The notes beneath the pieces were generated by a model. The model searched no databases and was not told the origin of the DNA. It saw only the letters and a list, made by a program, of their open reading frames with translations. From Blautia sp. Marseille-P3201T (lineage in GTDB: Bacteria > Bacillota > Clostridia > Lachnospirales > Lachnospiraceae), in contig NZ_LT635470.1 in NCBI RefSeq assembly GCF_900120295.1, positions 1,116,001 to 1,180,000 of the forward strand: DNA of 64,000 nucleotides. Reading direction: 5' to 3'. The first letter of the stretch is position 1. The number at the start of each line of letters is the position of its first letter. Shown piece by piece: positions 51,176-59,966 of the stretch. A program made the position numbers and the translations under genes.

Positions 51176-52639
51176 ATGAGAGCTTTAAATCTGACATTAT
51201 TGACTGATTTATACGAATTAACTATGATGCAGGGATATTTTAAAAATCCCACAGACCAAATCGTTGTTTTTGATGCCTTTTACAGGAAAAATCCCTGTGG
51301 TGGCGGATATGCCATTGCAGCAGGGCTGGAACAGATTATTGAATATGTTCGTGATCTCCATTTTTCCCCTGATGATATTGATTATTTAAAAAGTCTGAAA
51401 ATTTTTGATACAGACTTTCTGGAATATTTAAGAGGTTTTCATTTCACAGGTGATATTTATGCTATTCCTGAGGGAACTGTTGTTTTCCCAAGAGAACCTC
51501 TCTTAAAAGTAATTGCGCCTGTTATGGAAGCTCAGTTAATTGAAACTGCCGTTTTAAATCTGTTAAACCACCAAAGTTTAATTGCTACAAAAGCTTCCCG
51601 TGTTGTTTACGCAGCAAAAGGTGACGGTATTATGGAATTTGGACTTCGCCGTGCTCAGGGACCTGATGCAGGACTTTATGGTGCAAGAGCAGCTGTTATT
51701 GGTGGCTGTATTGGAACTTCTAATGTTCTTACAGGACAGATGTTTCAGGTTCCTGTAAAAGGTACTCATGCTCACAGTTGGATTATGAGTTTTCCTGATG
51801 AATATACTGCATTTAAAACATATGCCGAACTTTATCCAAATGCCTGCATTCTTCTGGTTGATACCTATGATGTTTTAAATTCCGGTGTTCCCAATGCCAT
51901 TCGTGTCTTTAAGGAGATGAGAGAAGCAGGTATTGATTTAAAAGGATATGGAATTCGTATTGACAGTGGTGATTTGGCTTACCTTTCCAAACAAGCTTAT
52001 AAAATGCTGGCTGACGCTGGTTTTGAAGATGCAATTATTTCCGCTTCCAGTGACCTTGATGAATATTTAATCGAAAGCTTAAAAGCTCAAGGTGCAAAGA
52101 TTAATTCCTGGGGAGTAGGAACAAATCTGATTACCTGCAATGATAATCCCGCATTTGGAGGTGTTTACAAGCTGGCCGCAATTAAAAATAAAGATGATGA
52201 GGATTTTATACCTAAAATTAAACTTTCCGAAAACATTGAAAAAATCACAAATCCGGGAAATAAAACAATCCAGCGAATTTACGATAAACATACCGGTAAA
52301 ATACGTGCTGATTTAATTTGCCTGGAAAATGAAGTATTTAATGCTGATGAAGATATGATTATCTTTGATCCTATTGCCACATGGAAGAAAACTAAAATTC
52401 CTGGAGGTTCTTATATTTTAAGAGAACTTCTTGTTCCTGTATTCCAGAAAGGAGAATGTGTTTATACTTCTCCTTCTGTAATGGAAATTCAGGAAATCTG
52501 TCGCAAAGAGTTAAATACTTTATGGGATGAAACAAGACGTTTTGTCAATCCTCAGGAAGTCTATGTAGATTTATCTGATGAACTTTATAAAATAAAATCA
52601 GATCTTTTGAAAAAAGTCGGACAGGCTTCTATTGAATAA
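51176..52639 (+). CDS. pncB: nicotinate phosphoribosyltransferase
   Basis: The 487-residue enzyme makes nicotinate mononucleotide in NAD salvage. It starts NLTLLTDLYELTMMQGYF and has FGLRRAQGPDAGLYGARAAVIGG, GTHAHSWIMSF with the phosphorylated histidine, and RIDSGDLAYLSK. AAAGGAG lies 9 bases before the ATG at 51176; an in-frame ATG 21 bases upstream precedes that site and is rejected. Confidence 0.95.
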   Translation: MRALNLTLLTDLYELTMMQGYFKNPTDQIVVFDAFYRKNPCGGGYAIAAGLEQIIEYVRDLHFSPDDIDYLKSLKIFDTDFLEYLRGFHFTGDIYAIPEGTVVFPREPLLKVIAPVMEAQLIETAVLNLLNHQSLIATKASRVVYAAKGDGIMEFGLRRAQGPDAGLYGARAAVIGGCIGTSNVLTGQMFQVPVKGTHAHSWIMSFPDEYTAFKTYAELYPNACILLVDTYDVLNSGVPNAIRVFKEMREAGIDLKGYGIRIDSGDLAYLSKQAYKMLADAGFEDAIISASSDLDEYLIESLKAQGAKINSWGVGTNLITCNDNPAFGGVYKLAAIKNKDDEDFIPKIKLSENIEKITNPGNKTIQRIYDKHTGKIRADLICLENEVFNADEDMIIFDPIATWKKTKIPGGSYILRELLVPVFQKGECVYTSPSVMEIQEICRKELNTLWDETRRFVNPQEVYVDLSDELYKIKSDLLKKVGQASIE

Positions 52640-52647
52640 AAAAATAC

Positions 52648-52767
52648 AGCTGTCGCCTTAAACATTATCCACAAATATTTATACACTTTGAGATTACAAG
52701 CTCAAAGTGAGCACAGACCGAGCATAAAATGTATAAATATTCAGGATATGCACTTAAAGCGGCAGCT
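52648..52767 (+). repeat. dispersed palindromic element, copy 1
   Basis: A long imperfect palindrome, outer arms AGCTGTCGC and GCGGCAGCT, with an extra inner hairpin (CACTTTGAG/CTCAAAGTG). It is followed by T5 and probably terminates pncB. Its left arm shares GCTGTCGCYTTAAACATTATC-type sequence with the element at 60544-60608. Confidence 0.75.
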
Positions 52768-52774
52768 TCAGTTT

Positions 52775-53320
52775 TTATTGTTCCATCTGTCTCCCCAAAA
52801 ATCCTGCTGCTGTCTGTGCCAGCTTAGGTTCTGTATCTGTAAACTTACGGCCGCCTTCTTTCTCCAAAATAATCACCGCACCAACAGCATCTCCCGCACA
52901 GGTAATTACCCATACTACCTGAGAAGCATATTCCATTTTGTCTCCTTCTGTAATTCTAATAAATTCTTTTTTTTCTGCAGTACAGACATTTTTTCTATCT
53001 GAAATCAGTTCTTCCAGTTCTCGATTAATCGTCTTCTGCTCATATTCCCTCCAGCCATTTCCTGATGCTGCAATAATCTGATCCTTGTCAGCAATACAGG
53101 CAATACAGCCTGCTGCCTGCGCCAGCGCTTCTGTATATTCTTTTGCAAAAGTATTTAATTCGCCAATAGGAGAATATTTCTTTAAAATAATCTGCCCCTC
53201 CCGGTCTGTGAAAATTTCCATTGGGTCACTCTCTCTTATTCTTAACGTTCTTCTGATTTCTTTTGGAATTACTACTCTGCCTAGATCATCAATCCTTCTT
53301 ACAATTCCTGTCGCTTTCAT
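52775..53320 (-). CDS. spoVT: stage V sporulation protein T-like regulator
   Basis: The 181-residue protein starts with an AbrB-type swapped-hairpin domain (MKATGIVRRIDDLGRVVIPKEIRRTLRI), followed by a GAF-like domain with EYTEALAQAAGCIACIADKDQIIAASG. This two-domain layout is SpoVT, which tunes late forespore genes and spore resistance. GGAGG lies 9 bases before the ATG at 53320; the in-frame start at 53392 is unlikely. Its presence supports a spore-forming lineage. Confidence 0.93.
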   Translation of the reverse strand: MKATGIVRRIDDLGRVVIPKEIRRTLRIRESDPMEIFTDREGQIILKKYSPIGELNTFAKEYTEALAQAAGCIACIADKDQIIAASGNGWREYEQKTINRELEELISDRKNVCTAEKKEFIRITEGDKMEYASQVVWVITCAGDAVGAVIILEKEGGRKFTDTEPKLAQTAAGFLGRQMEQ

Positions 53321-53512
53321 TAAAAAATTCCTCCATCTGTTAAAATTTCCATTTCTGGAAATAGTGTCTGTAAATGGAGGATTTTTATACATTTAATTAA
53401 ATTGTATCAATCTTTTTAACTCGATTAATACTTTACAATATTTCCATTCTGTCCTAAAATACCTCATAGAATACAGAATTTTAACTCTACTACCAGAAAG
53501 GATATTTGATCT

Positions 53513-54307
53513 ATGACATCAAAACTTTTATTTTTTGATATAGACGGCACACTCATCACAGAAGGTCCCGGCGTTATGCCTGACAGTGTAAAGCTCGCAT
53601 TGGAAAGAGCCCGAAGCAACGGACATCTTCTCTTTATCAATACAGGCAGAACCAAAAGCAGCCTCCCTAAAAAAATAACCGATTTGAATTTTGATGGTTA
53701 TGTGTGTGGCTGTGGAATAAATATTTTCCTTCATAACAAAGAATTATTTTCTCGTAAACTTACAAATGACTTCTGCAAAAATCTTGTTTACAAACTTCGA
53801 GAATATAAAGTATCTGTGCTTTATGAAGCATCCCATGCTGTTTATTTTGATTATACCCTTCCAAACGCTGAGCAATGGATTCGTGCTGCTGAAAAAATTT
53901 TCCAAATTAAAGGTGAAAATATTGAAGATGTTTTACACAGTGATACCCTTACTTATGATAAAATCCTTGCAATACTTCCACCCACACCGGAAAATGAAGA
54001 ATTAAAATCTTATTTATCTCAATACTTCCAGTGTATTGACCGTTCTAATAATATGTATGAAATCATTCAAAAAGGTTTTTCAAAAGCAAGCGGAATTGAC
54101 TTTCTCTGTGAATATCTGGGTAAATCCAAAGAGGATTGTTACGTTTTTGGTGACAGTGAAAACGACAGAGCAATGCTTGAAGCTGTTCCAAATAGTATTG
54201 CTATGGGCAATGCAACACCATCTATTAAAGAAATCTGTTCCTACGTTACTGCTTCTGTTGAAGAAGATGGTATTTACAAAGCAATGGAGCATTTCAGTCT
54301 TATTTAA
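53513..54307 (+). CDS. Cof-type HAD-IIB phosphatase
   Basis: The 264-residue HAD hydrolase has LLFFDIDGTLITEG (nucleophile aspartate), LFINTGRTKSSL, GFSKASGIDFLCEYLG with the motif III lysine, and VFGDSENDRAMLEAVPNSIAMGNA. The inserted C2b cap at about 80-185 is typical of Cof proteins, which dephosphorylate sugar phosphates and cofactors. Substrate unknown. Confidence 0.93.
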   Translation: MTSKLLFFDIDGTLITEGPGVMPDSVKLALERARSNGHLLFINTGRTKSSLPKKITDLNFDGYVCGCGINIFLHNKELFSRKLTNDFCKNLVYKLREYKVSVLYEASHAVYFDYTLPNAEQWIRAAEKIFQIKGENIEDVLHSDTLTYDKILAILPPTPENEELKSYLSQYFQCIDRSNNMYEIIQKGFSKASGIDFLCEYLGKSKEDCYVFGDSENDRAMLEAVPNSIAMGNATPSIKEICSYVTASVEEDGIYKAMEHFSLI

Positions 54308-54318
54308 CTTCAGAATAT

Positions 54319-54352
54319 TAAATCAGAGCTGTTATCTCCCAGCTCTGATTTA
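54319..54352 (+). terminator. bidirectional terminator
   Basis: A perfect 13-bp stem (54319-54331 with 54340-54352) and 8-base loop lies between the convergent HAD and zinc-ribbon genes. It has a T-rich tail on the plus strand and A/T on the other side. Confidence 0.88.
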
Positions 54353-54360
54353 ACTATTTT

Positions 54361-54573
54361 TTATTCAAATGTTGTATATCTCTTTAGCATATTTCGATAG
54401 CGAAATCTTGCCATCTGGTTTTTCTCTTTTACATCCTCCTCTGTCCCTGTATAACAGCATCTCAGACAGTAATATTCTTCCTTCTCTTTGTCATAAAACA
54501 TATCAATATCCAAATCCCTCATAAAACAGGAAGGACAACGGTAGTTTAATTTTCCTTTTCCAGACTGAGCCAT
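54361..54573 (-). CDS. small zinc-ribbon protein
   Basis: A 70-residue protein with two cysteine pairs, RCPSC (13-16) and YCLRCC (about 35-39), forming a zinc ribbon, followed by a basic helix rich in arginine. No family is recognised. It overlaps the upstream large enzyme gene by 28 bases, which implies coupled expression. Confidence 0.75.
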   Translation of the reverse strand: MAQSGKGKLNYRCPSCFMRDLDIDMFYDKEKEEYYCLRCCYTGTEEDVKEKNQMARFRYRNMLKRYTTFE

Positions 54574-56378
54574 GTTCTTAATCTCTCCCCTTTCTTTAAT
54601 TCTTTCTTCATACCTAATGTAAACATTGGACTAAACGCATATCCTTCTCTATAATATCCTCTCACGCCCTCTTCCTCACAGCTCACTCCTACCCTTGTCT
54701 GAATTTCCGGTATAACTGCAGATGCTTCCTTTGCATCTATAATCTCCGCTTCTCTGCACAGATAAGCATAGTTCAGTTTTTCTGTTTTTTCTTCATTCTT
54801 TACTGTAAGTACAATCTTACTCATATCTTCCGGATATTCCGTAGTTCCATAACAGGCTGTCATATATTCATTCAGTTCCACACACACATCTGGATTGCTG
54901 CTGTCTGTAATTTCACGAATAATTTCAATCTTGGAACTTCCCTCCTCAAACACAAAAGTAGAGGTGATTTCCACCGTCAGATCTGAGAACTCAATGCTAA
55001 CCGGATCCAATATCAGCTGGTGCCTGATACCTTCTTCCTGATAATGTGCCTTTGTCCTGCACAGGCATAAATCCACTTCTTCTCCCTGATAAGAAACCTT
55101 TAAACTCTTAATAGTTCCTTCTCCCGCATAATGGGTAAAATACCCGGCCCTGTAATTCGCCTGGATTAAAAACGGATAACTGGCATCCTGCACATGCTTT
55201 GTTCCAATCCCTACAGGCCATTCCAGCTTGGCTGCATAAGGGCGCAGGTCTATCATGGCTCCTCCCTGGTTCATGTCCAGGCAGGTACGCATATAGGGAT
55301 CTGCATACCAGAAATACTGCTTATCCGAACCATATAAAATGTCTTTCCAAAGGGCACATTCTGGCTGTTGATATGTATGTGTGGAACGGTAATAATCTGC
55401 AAATTCACTCATGGTCTGCTCTTCCAGAAGCCCTTCTTTTTTCAATTTCCCATAATAGGCCATTCCATCTTCATAGCTCTTTAAAAGCAGCTCATAAGGT
55501 GCTTCCCATCTTCCCATTTTATTCATCCAGCCCGGTCCCACAAACATCATGTTATACGCATATCCCCGATTGTATTTTTCCAGACTGCGATACTGGTCAA
55601 TCAGATTATATAAATAAGGGTATTCCCCATCCTGATAAATCATCCCCCTCAGAACATTTTGTGGATGCGTCCCAAAATTAGAACCATTCCCATCAAAACA
55701 TGCCAACAGGTCTCTGGACAAGTGGGGAATTGCCACAACGCCACAGTCTTCCTCTTCATTAGCTGCCGGTGCATGGATATTCTGTTTAGATGGTATCCAT
55801 GGGTTCCATGGGCCTCCGTCAAAAAGGGTATACCACGAATTGTTACAGGTATGATAAGCCTTTGGACCTTCTTCCCAGCAGGTGGCTACTGCACATTTAA
55901 TGGAAGGGTATTCCTGTTTGATAAAGTTCATCAGTTCTGCATCAATGTAATAACTGCCTGTAGACTGAGGATAAAAACCAAATTTTTCATAAAACTTTTC
56001 AAATACATCTCTTACAATCGCCTTTTTATCCTCCATAGAAAACATCCAGATACAGAAATCCTTTGTTTTATACTTCTTTCGGAATTCCTCACAGGGCAGT
56101 CCCAACAAGGATAAGGCAATCTCATCTCCGTATTTTTCATGGTGTTCCTTTGCAATTTCCACTGCTTCCTCATTAAATAAACTTGCATAGGTCATCTGGA
56201 TCGTCGTCTTAAGTCCGTTTTTATGGGCAATTTCCTGCTGCGTCTTGAAAATGTCCAGACTTTCTGTAAGCAGGGAACTTCTTGAAATATCCTCCTCTTT
56301 CCCATGTCCTGTTACCTTTTCCGCATATTCCGGCACCATTTCCGGACGGTGAATTACATTTAATATTAATTTTCCCAT
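54546..56378 (-). CDS. putative carbohydrate-active enzyme, deacetylase/GH-like fold
   Basis: A 610-residue cytoplasmic-looking protein. The first half resembles the NodB/GH57-type seven-stranded hydrolase fold: TTIQMTYASLFN, YGDEIALSLLG, WMFSMEDKKAIVRDVFEKFYEKFGFYPQSTGSYYIDAELM, then AVATCWEEG, though I could not assign catalytic residues. The second half is beta-rich like a carbohydrate-binding or lid domain. AGGAAAGGAAAAG precedes the ATG at 56378; a longer frame (56456) runs into the GH20 remnant. It follows that remnant, so action on amino-sugar glycans is a guess. Confidence 0.45.
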   Translation of the reverse strand: MGKLILNVIHRPEMVPEYAEKVTGHGKEEDISRSSLLTESLDIFKTQQEIAHKNGLKTTIQMTYASLFNEEAVEIAKEHHEKYGDEIALSLLGLPCEEFRKKYKTKDFCIWMFSMEDKKAIVRDVFEKFYEKFGFYPQSTGSYYIDAELMNFIKQEYPSIKCAVATCWEEGPKAYHTCNNSWYTLFDGGPWNPWIPSKQNIHAPAANEEEDCGVVAIPHLSRDLLACFDGNGSNFGTHPQNVLRGMIYQDGEYPYLYNLIDQYRSLEKYNRGYAYNMMFVGPGWMNKMGRWEAPYELLLKSYEDGMAYYGKLKKEGLLEEQTMSEFADYYRSTHTYQQPECALWKDILYGSDKQYFWYADPYMRTCLDMNQGGAMIDLRPYAAKLEWPVGIGTKHVQDASYPFLIQANYRAGYFTHYAGEGTIKSLKVSYQGEEVDLCLCRTKAHYQEEGIRHQLILDPVSIEFSDLTVEITSTFVFEEGSSKIEIIREITDSSNPDVCVELNEYMTACYGTTEYPEDMSKIVLTVKNEEKTEKLNYAYLCREAEIIDAKEASAVIPEIQTRVGVSCEEEGVRGYYREGYAFSPMFTLGMKKELKKGERLRTWLSLEKEN

Positions 56379-56398
56379 TTCTTTTCCTTTCCTGTTTG

Positions 56399-57403
56399 CT
56401 ATATGCCGGCAATATTCCCTGCACTTACTATATTTTGCCAAAAATTCTCCATACATAATTTATGATTTTTATCTATTTTATCTTCATTATAAATAAGCAT
56501 AGGCTCTTCCAATTCTTCCAACCTTTCTACTTCTCCATTCAGATAAAATTCTATTCTCTGCACGGCACTGTTTAATCGAACCCAAACTCCTCCAATACGA
56601 ATATCAAGGACTTCAAATCCAAACACCTTACATTCATTAAACCAAATCTTTCTTCTTTGTTCCTTCAATTTAGGAATTTCTGATGCACAAATTTCAATTT
56701 TTTCCTTTAAAAGCTCCATATTTTTTCTATCTTTTTCCTTATATGCTTTTCGCATATCAATACCCAACATAACCTTTTTTGCAAGTATATCTGCCAAAAT
56801 TTCGTAATATAAAAACACCTCATCATATTTGGTGCCTTTTTTGTGTAATTCTCTTAATTGTCTATGTAAATCTTTATAATACTCTCCTAACTGCAACTGT
56901 GATATCTGTCCATCAAATAGTCCTCCCATCACATCTTGATACAAAATATACTTTGATGGATTATCTGCATTCCTATTTTCCTCAAGAATACCTTGGGGAC
57001 TATCAAATGCATCTAAAAGCTGGTAAGCTGCTGTACCATATCCCGTTAATTGAACTAACCATCTGTCCAATAATTCTAAATTTACGTTCTGATGATAACA
57101 AAGATAAGCAAAATAAATAATTGAATAGACTGCTGTTTTTACCGGTGTTTCTGTTCCGTTATCGAACCAAAAAGTACAAATTGCCTTATCTATTCCTTGG
57201 CTCTTACAAGACGACATTCCTGCATTCAACGTTGCTCTGGCTTTTCTATAATTTGGTGCAATGCCATTCCAAGTCCAGCCCCCACCTGCAAACAACAATT
57301 TGTCAGTCAACTTTCTATGAAGGCGAATATTCTTATCATAAACCTTCTGCTCATGATGATAATAATCCCAATATACCAAAGTTACATTATCCGGTATTCG
57401 CAT
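56399..57403 (-). pseudogene. 5'-truncated GH20 beta-N-acetylhexosaminidase-like gene
   Basis: The frame encodes 334 residues starting inside a GH20-like barrel: NVTLVYWDYYHHEQKVYD, LLFAGGGWTWNGIAPNYRKA and ICTFWFDNGTETP match the last third of the catalytic domain and the following helical region of clostridial GH20 enzymes. The first part, including the catalytic Asp-Glu pair, is absent, and the ATG at 57403 has no ribosome site. Out of frame just upstream is a signal-peptide stub. The simplest reading is an internal deletion that joined the two ends. Confidence 0.7.
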
Positions 57404-57542
57404 TGCACGTAATCTGTTCTCCTGTAATTACTTTAAGCACAACATCGCCCTTCTGATTTTCTCGTGCCAATACCGGTGTTCCCATTGAAGCAATTGCTAC
57501 AGGAACAGCCATCAATACACCCATAAATTGTTTTCTTCTCAT
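57387..57542 (-). pseudogene. signal-peptide stub of an exported protein
   Basis: A 51-codon frame with a strong ribosome site (GGAGGG, 57547-57552) encodes a Sec signal peptide (MRRKQFMGVLMAVPVAIASM, then a likely cleavage after VLA) and about 25 mature residues before TAA. It overlaps the GH20 remnant in another frame. It is probably the 5' end of the gene whose middle was lost. Confidence 0.65.
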
Positions 57543-57592
57543 TTTTCCCTCCAACTATTCTTTTTTCTTTTACTCTATTGTAAAAAAGAAAC

Positions 57593-57630
57593 ATTGTACA
57601 TGGTATTTTTTTAAACTCTTCATGTACAAT
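57593..57630 (-). promoter_or_regulatory. perfect 10-bp inverted repeat upstream of the signal-peptide stub
   Basis: ATTGTACATG (57593-57602) and CATGTACAAT (57621-57630) form an 18-base-spaced dyad about 50 bases before the start codon. The proximal arm contains TACAAT, a possible -10 box. A regulator operator is likely; which regulator is unknown. Confidence 0.55.
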
Positions 57631-57641
57631 ATAAATAAAAT

Positions 57642-57690
57642 AAAAGCAGATTTGCTGAAATCCACAAAGAACCTCTTGCAAATCTGCTTT
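57642..57690 (-). terminator. terminator of the hemolysin III-like gene
   Basis: A 13-bp stem (57643-57655 with 57678-57690) is followed on the minus strand by a T-rich stretch, 30 bases past the stop codon. Confidence 0.85.
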
Positions 57691-57719
57691 ATCCACATTT
57701 TCTTATCTTTTTACACATC

Positions 57720-58382
57720 TTATGCCGGAATAGGCATTACAAAGAAATACATTACAATAAAATGACAAATACTTCCACCCATGACAAAAAGGTGAAAAAT
57801 TTCATGAGAGCCAAAATTTTTATGATGTGCATTAAAAATCGGCAATTTAAGTGCGTAAATAATTCCACCTACTGTATAAATAATTCCTCCAGCTAAAAGC
57901 CAGCCAAATCCGGCCGGTGAAAGGGAATGTACAATAGGAACAAAAGCAAATACACACAGCCATCCCATTCCAATATATATTACAGAAGAAAACCACTTCG
58001 GACATGTAATCCAACATGCTTTTACAATAATTCCGATAATTGCAGTAATCCATACAGCGGCACACAGCAATAATCCTGTTTTTCCTTTAAGGACAATTAA
58101 GCAAACCGGTGTATAACTGCCTGCAATTAAAATAAAGATCATCATGTGATCCAATTTACGAAGTCTTCTGTTTACTTTCTCTGTTGAGTCTACGGTATGG
58201 TAAATCGTACTTGCCGCATACAATAAAATCATACTCAATATGAAAATACTCATAGCTATGATATGAATATAATCCGGTTCTCTTGCAGCTTTCAGCAACA
58301 ATGGCAGTGCTGCCAAAATAGCCATAATACAACCAATAAAATGAGTTATTGCACTTCCGGGGTCTTTAATTTTCAGTTTCAT
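57720..58382 (-). CDS. hemolysin III / PAQR-family membrane protein
   Basis: A 220-residue seven-helix protein. AASTIYHTVDST, KLDHMMIFILIAGSYTPVCL and FGSHEIFHLFVMGGSICHF carry the Ser, Asp and His residues that form the zinc site of the PAQR/HlyIII family. Members resemble alkaline-ceramidase-type hydrolases; the haemolysin name is historical. AAGGAG lies 8 bases before the ATG at 58382. Confidence 0.92.
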   Translation of the reverse strand: MKLKIKDPGSAITHFIGCIMAILAALPLLLKAAREPDYIHIIAMSIFILSMILLYAASTIYHTVDSTEKVNRRLRKLDHMMIFILIAGSYTPVCLIVLKGKTGLLLCAAVWITAIIGIIVKACWITCPKWFSSVIYIGMGWLCVFAFVPIVHSLSPAGFGWLLAGGIIYTVGGIIYALKLPIFNAHHKNFGSHEIFHLFVMGGSICHFIVMYFFVMPIPA

Positions 58383-58587
58383 ACCAATCACTCCTTCATT
58401 TCTATAAGTATATTATATGATATTTTATATATTAAATTCCTATATTGTAGTATTGTTTATTTTTATATGTAGTTTTAATTACTACTTATTGATATTTAAC
58501 ATACTACACCTTTATTTTAAAAAAATCAAGAGTAAGTTTAAGTTTTTTATTTCTGCAAATACTATTTAAAAATAATTTTCAAAAAAT

Positions 58588-58636
58588 ACTTGACATTTTT
58601 AGTTAAGTATATTATATTAAAACAGTAATCATTATT
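58588..58636 (+). promoter_or_regulatory. rubrerythrin 1 promoter with composite operator
   Basis: TTGACA (58590-58595) and TATATT (58613-58618), 17-base spacer. A dyad ACTTGAC-N7-GTTAAGT (58588-58608) covers the -35 box, and AGTAATCATTATT (58624-58636) lies 5 bases after the -10. The same two elements recur before perR and rubrerythrin 2. The rest of 58383-58587 is AT-rich spacer without a gene. Confidence 0.8.
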
Positions 58637-58710
58637 ATTATTGTTTTAACACTGGTATCTGCCAGATTTGATAACTGAAAATTATTTTAAATGAAAAGGA
58701 GATTATTATT

Positions 58711-59253
58711 ATGAAAAAATTTGTATGTAGTGTATGTGGTTATGTTCATGAAGGCGATGCAGCTCCGGAAAAATGTCCGGTTTGTGGTGTAGGACCAGAA
58801 AAATTCATCGAACAGTCTGAAGAAAAAAGCTGGGCAGCTGAACACGTTGTAGGTGTTGCAAAAGGCGTCAGCGAAGACATCGCAGCTGATTTAAGAGCAA
58901 ACTTCGAAGGTGAATGTTCTGAAGTTGGTATGTACTTAGCTATGGCTAGAGTTGCTCACAGAGAAGGATATCCTGAAATTGGTTTATACTGGGAAAAAGC
59001 TGCTTGGGAAGAAGCTGAACATGCTGCTAAATTCGCTGAATTATTAGGTGAAGTTGTTACTGACAGCACAAAGAAAAACCTGGAAATGCGTGTTGAAGCT
59101 GAAAACGGCGCTACAGCTGGTAAATTTGATTTAGCGAAACGTGCAAAAGCTGCTAACCTTGACGCTATCCATGACACAGTTCATGAAATGGCTAGAGATG
59201 AAGCTAGACATGGTAAAGCATTTGAAGGTCTCTTAAAGAGATACTTTGGTTAA
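58711..59253 (+). CDS. rbr: reverse rubrerythrin 1
   Basis: A 180-residue peroxide reductase with the domains in reverse order. An N-terminal rubredoxin-like Fe(Cys)4 site ([20 protein letters not shown]) is followed by a ferritin-like diiron domain with [41 protein letters not shown] and [19 protein letters not shown] ligand helices. Reverse rubrerythrins protect clostridia from H2O2 and O2. AAAAGGAG lies before the ATG, and a small CTGG/CCAG hairpin lies in the leader. Only two residues differ from the second copy. Confidence 0.96.
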   Translation: MKKFVCSVCGYVHEGDAAPEKCPVCGVGPEKFIEQSEEKSWAAEHVVGVAKGVSEDIAADLRANFEGECSEVGMYLAMARVAHREGYPEIGLYWEKAAWEEAEHAAKFAELLGEVVTDSTKKNLEMRVEAENGATAGKFDLAKRAKAANLDAIHDTVHEMARDEARHGKAFEGLLKRYFG

Positions 59254-59284
59254 TCTATAAAAATAAATCCTCCTCATAGCAAAT

Positions 59285-59336
59285 AAATGTTGGATTAAAC
59301 ATGTCATAAATATGATTACTGTTTAATCCAACATTT
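59285..59336 (+). terminator. terminator-like inverted repeat after rubrerythrin 1
   Basis: A perfect 16-bp stem (59285-59300 with 59321-59336) with a 20-base loop follows the gene. It lacks a long T run but has A/T on both sides. Confidence 0.7.
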
Positions 59337-59339
59337 ATA

Positions 59340-59396
59340 CTATCATACTTGACTATTTCAATCAAGTATGATAGTATAATATCAATAACAATTACT
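59340..59396 (+). promoter_or_regulatory. perR promoter with composite operator
   Basis: TTGACT (59349-59354) and TAGTAT (59372-59377) have a 17-base spacer. ACTTGAC-N7-ATCAAGT (59347-59367) lies over the -35 box, inside a 13-bp perfect inverted repeat (59340-59352 with 59362-59374). A weaker copy of AGTAATCATTACT lies at 59384-59396 (10 of 13). The arrangement suggests autoregulation. Confidence 0.7.
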
Positions 59397-59440
59397 ATTA
59401 TTTAATTCGTCAGTTGTTTTTCTGGCAGAAAGGAGAATAT

Positions 59441-59848
59441 ATGGCTACTTTGAAATACAGCCGGCAAAGAGAATGTATTCGGGAATACGTTCAAAAATCT
59501 AAAGAACACCCTACCGCAGATCAGATATATGCTGAAATTAAACGGGAATTTCCCAATATCAGTCTGGGAACTGTGTACCGTAACCTGTCACTTTTAGTAG
59601 AACTTGGAGAAATTGCAAAGATTTCTACCGGAAACAGTCCTGATCGCTTTGATTGCAATACCCGACCGCACAGTCATTTTATCTGTACACATTGTCATTG
59701 TATACAAGATATAGAAAACAACGAGTTCGACTGTATGGTAGAAAAAGTTGCTGCTAATATTGACGGAAAAATAACAGATCAAACAACTACTTTTTATGGG
59801 TTGTGCAATGACTGCTTAAACGAAAAAGAATTATCAAAAAGTAGTTGA
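59441..59848 (+). CDS. perR: Fur-family regulator, probably PerR
   Basis: The 135-residue repressor has a winged-helix N-domain (RECIREYVQKSKEHPTADQIYAEIKREFPNISLGTVYRNLSLL) and a metal-binding C-domain with DRFDCNTRPHSHFIC, two CxxC pairs (CTHC, CNDC) for structural zinc, and histidines for the sensing metal. Fur, Zur and PerR are alike in sequence; the flanking rubrerythrins argue for PerR. AAAGGAG precedes the ATG at 59441. Its stop codon lies inside the -35 box of rubrerythrin 2. Confidence 0.88.
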   Translation: MATLKYSRQRECIREYVQKSKEHPTADQIYAEIKREFPNISLGTVYRNLSLLVELGEIAKISTGNSPDRFDCNTRPHSHFICTHCHCIQDIENNEFDCMVEKVAANIDGKITDQTTTFYGLCNDCLNEKELSKSS

Positions 59849-59891
59849 CAAATATAGTCAAGTATGTTAAATTAAAATAGTAATCATTACT
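59843..59891 (+). promoter_or_regulatory. rubrerythrin 2 promoter with composite operator
   Basis: TTGACA (59845-59850) and TAAATT (59868-59873), 17-base spacer. AGTTGAC-N7-GTCAAGT (59843-59863) overlaps the -35 box and the perR stop codon. The perfect palindrome AGTAATCATTACT lies at 59879-59891, 5 bases after the -10 as in the first copy. Confidence 0.8.
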
Positions 59892-59966
59892 GTTATTACT
59901 TTAAAAAAACCTGGCGAAGCCAGATTTCATAGCAAAATTATTTTAAATGAAAAGGAGATTATTATT

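Noticed and set aside
57433-57696. An 87-codon minus-strand frame covering the signal-peptide stub.
   Set aside because: It is out of frame with the strong ribosome site, crosses the terminator hairpin at 57642-57690 and encodes a cysteine-rich nonsense end.
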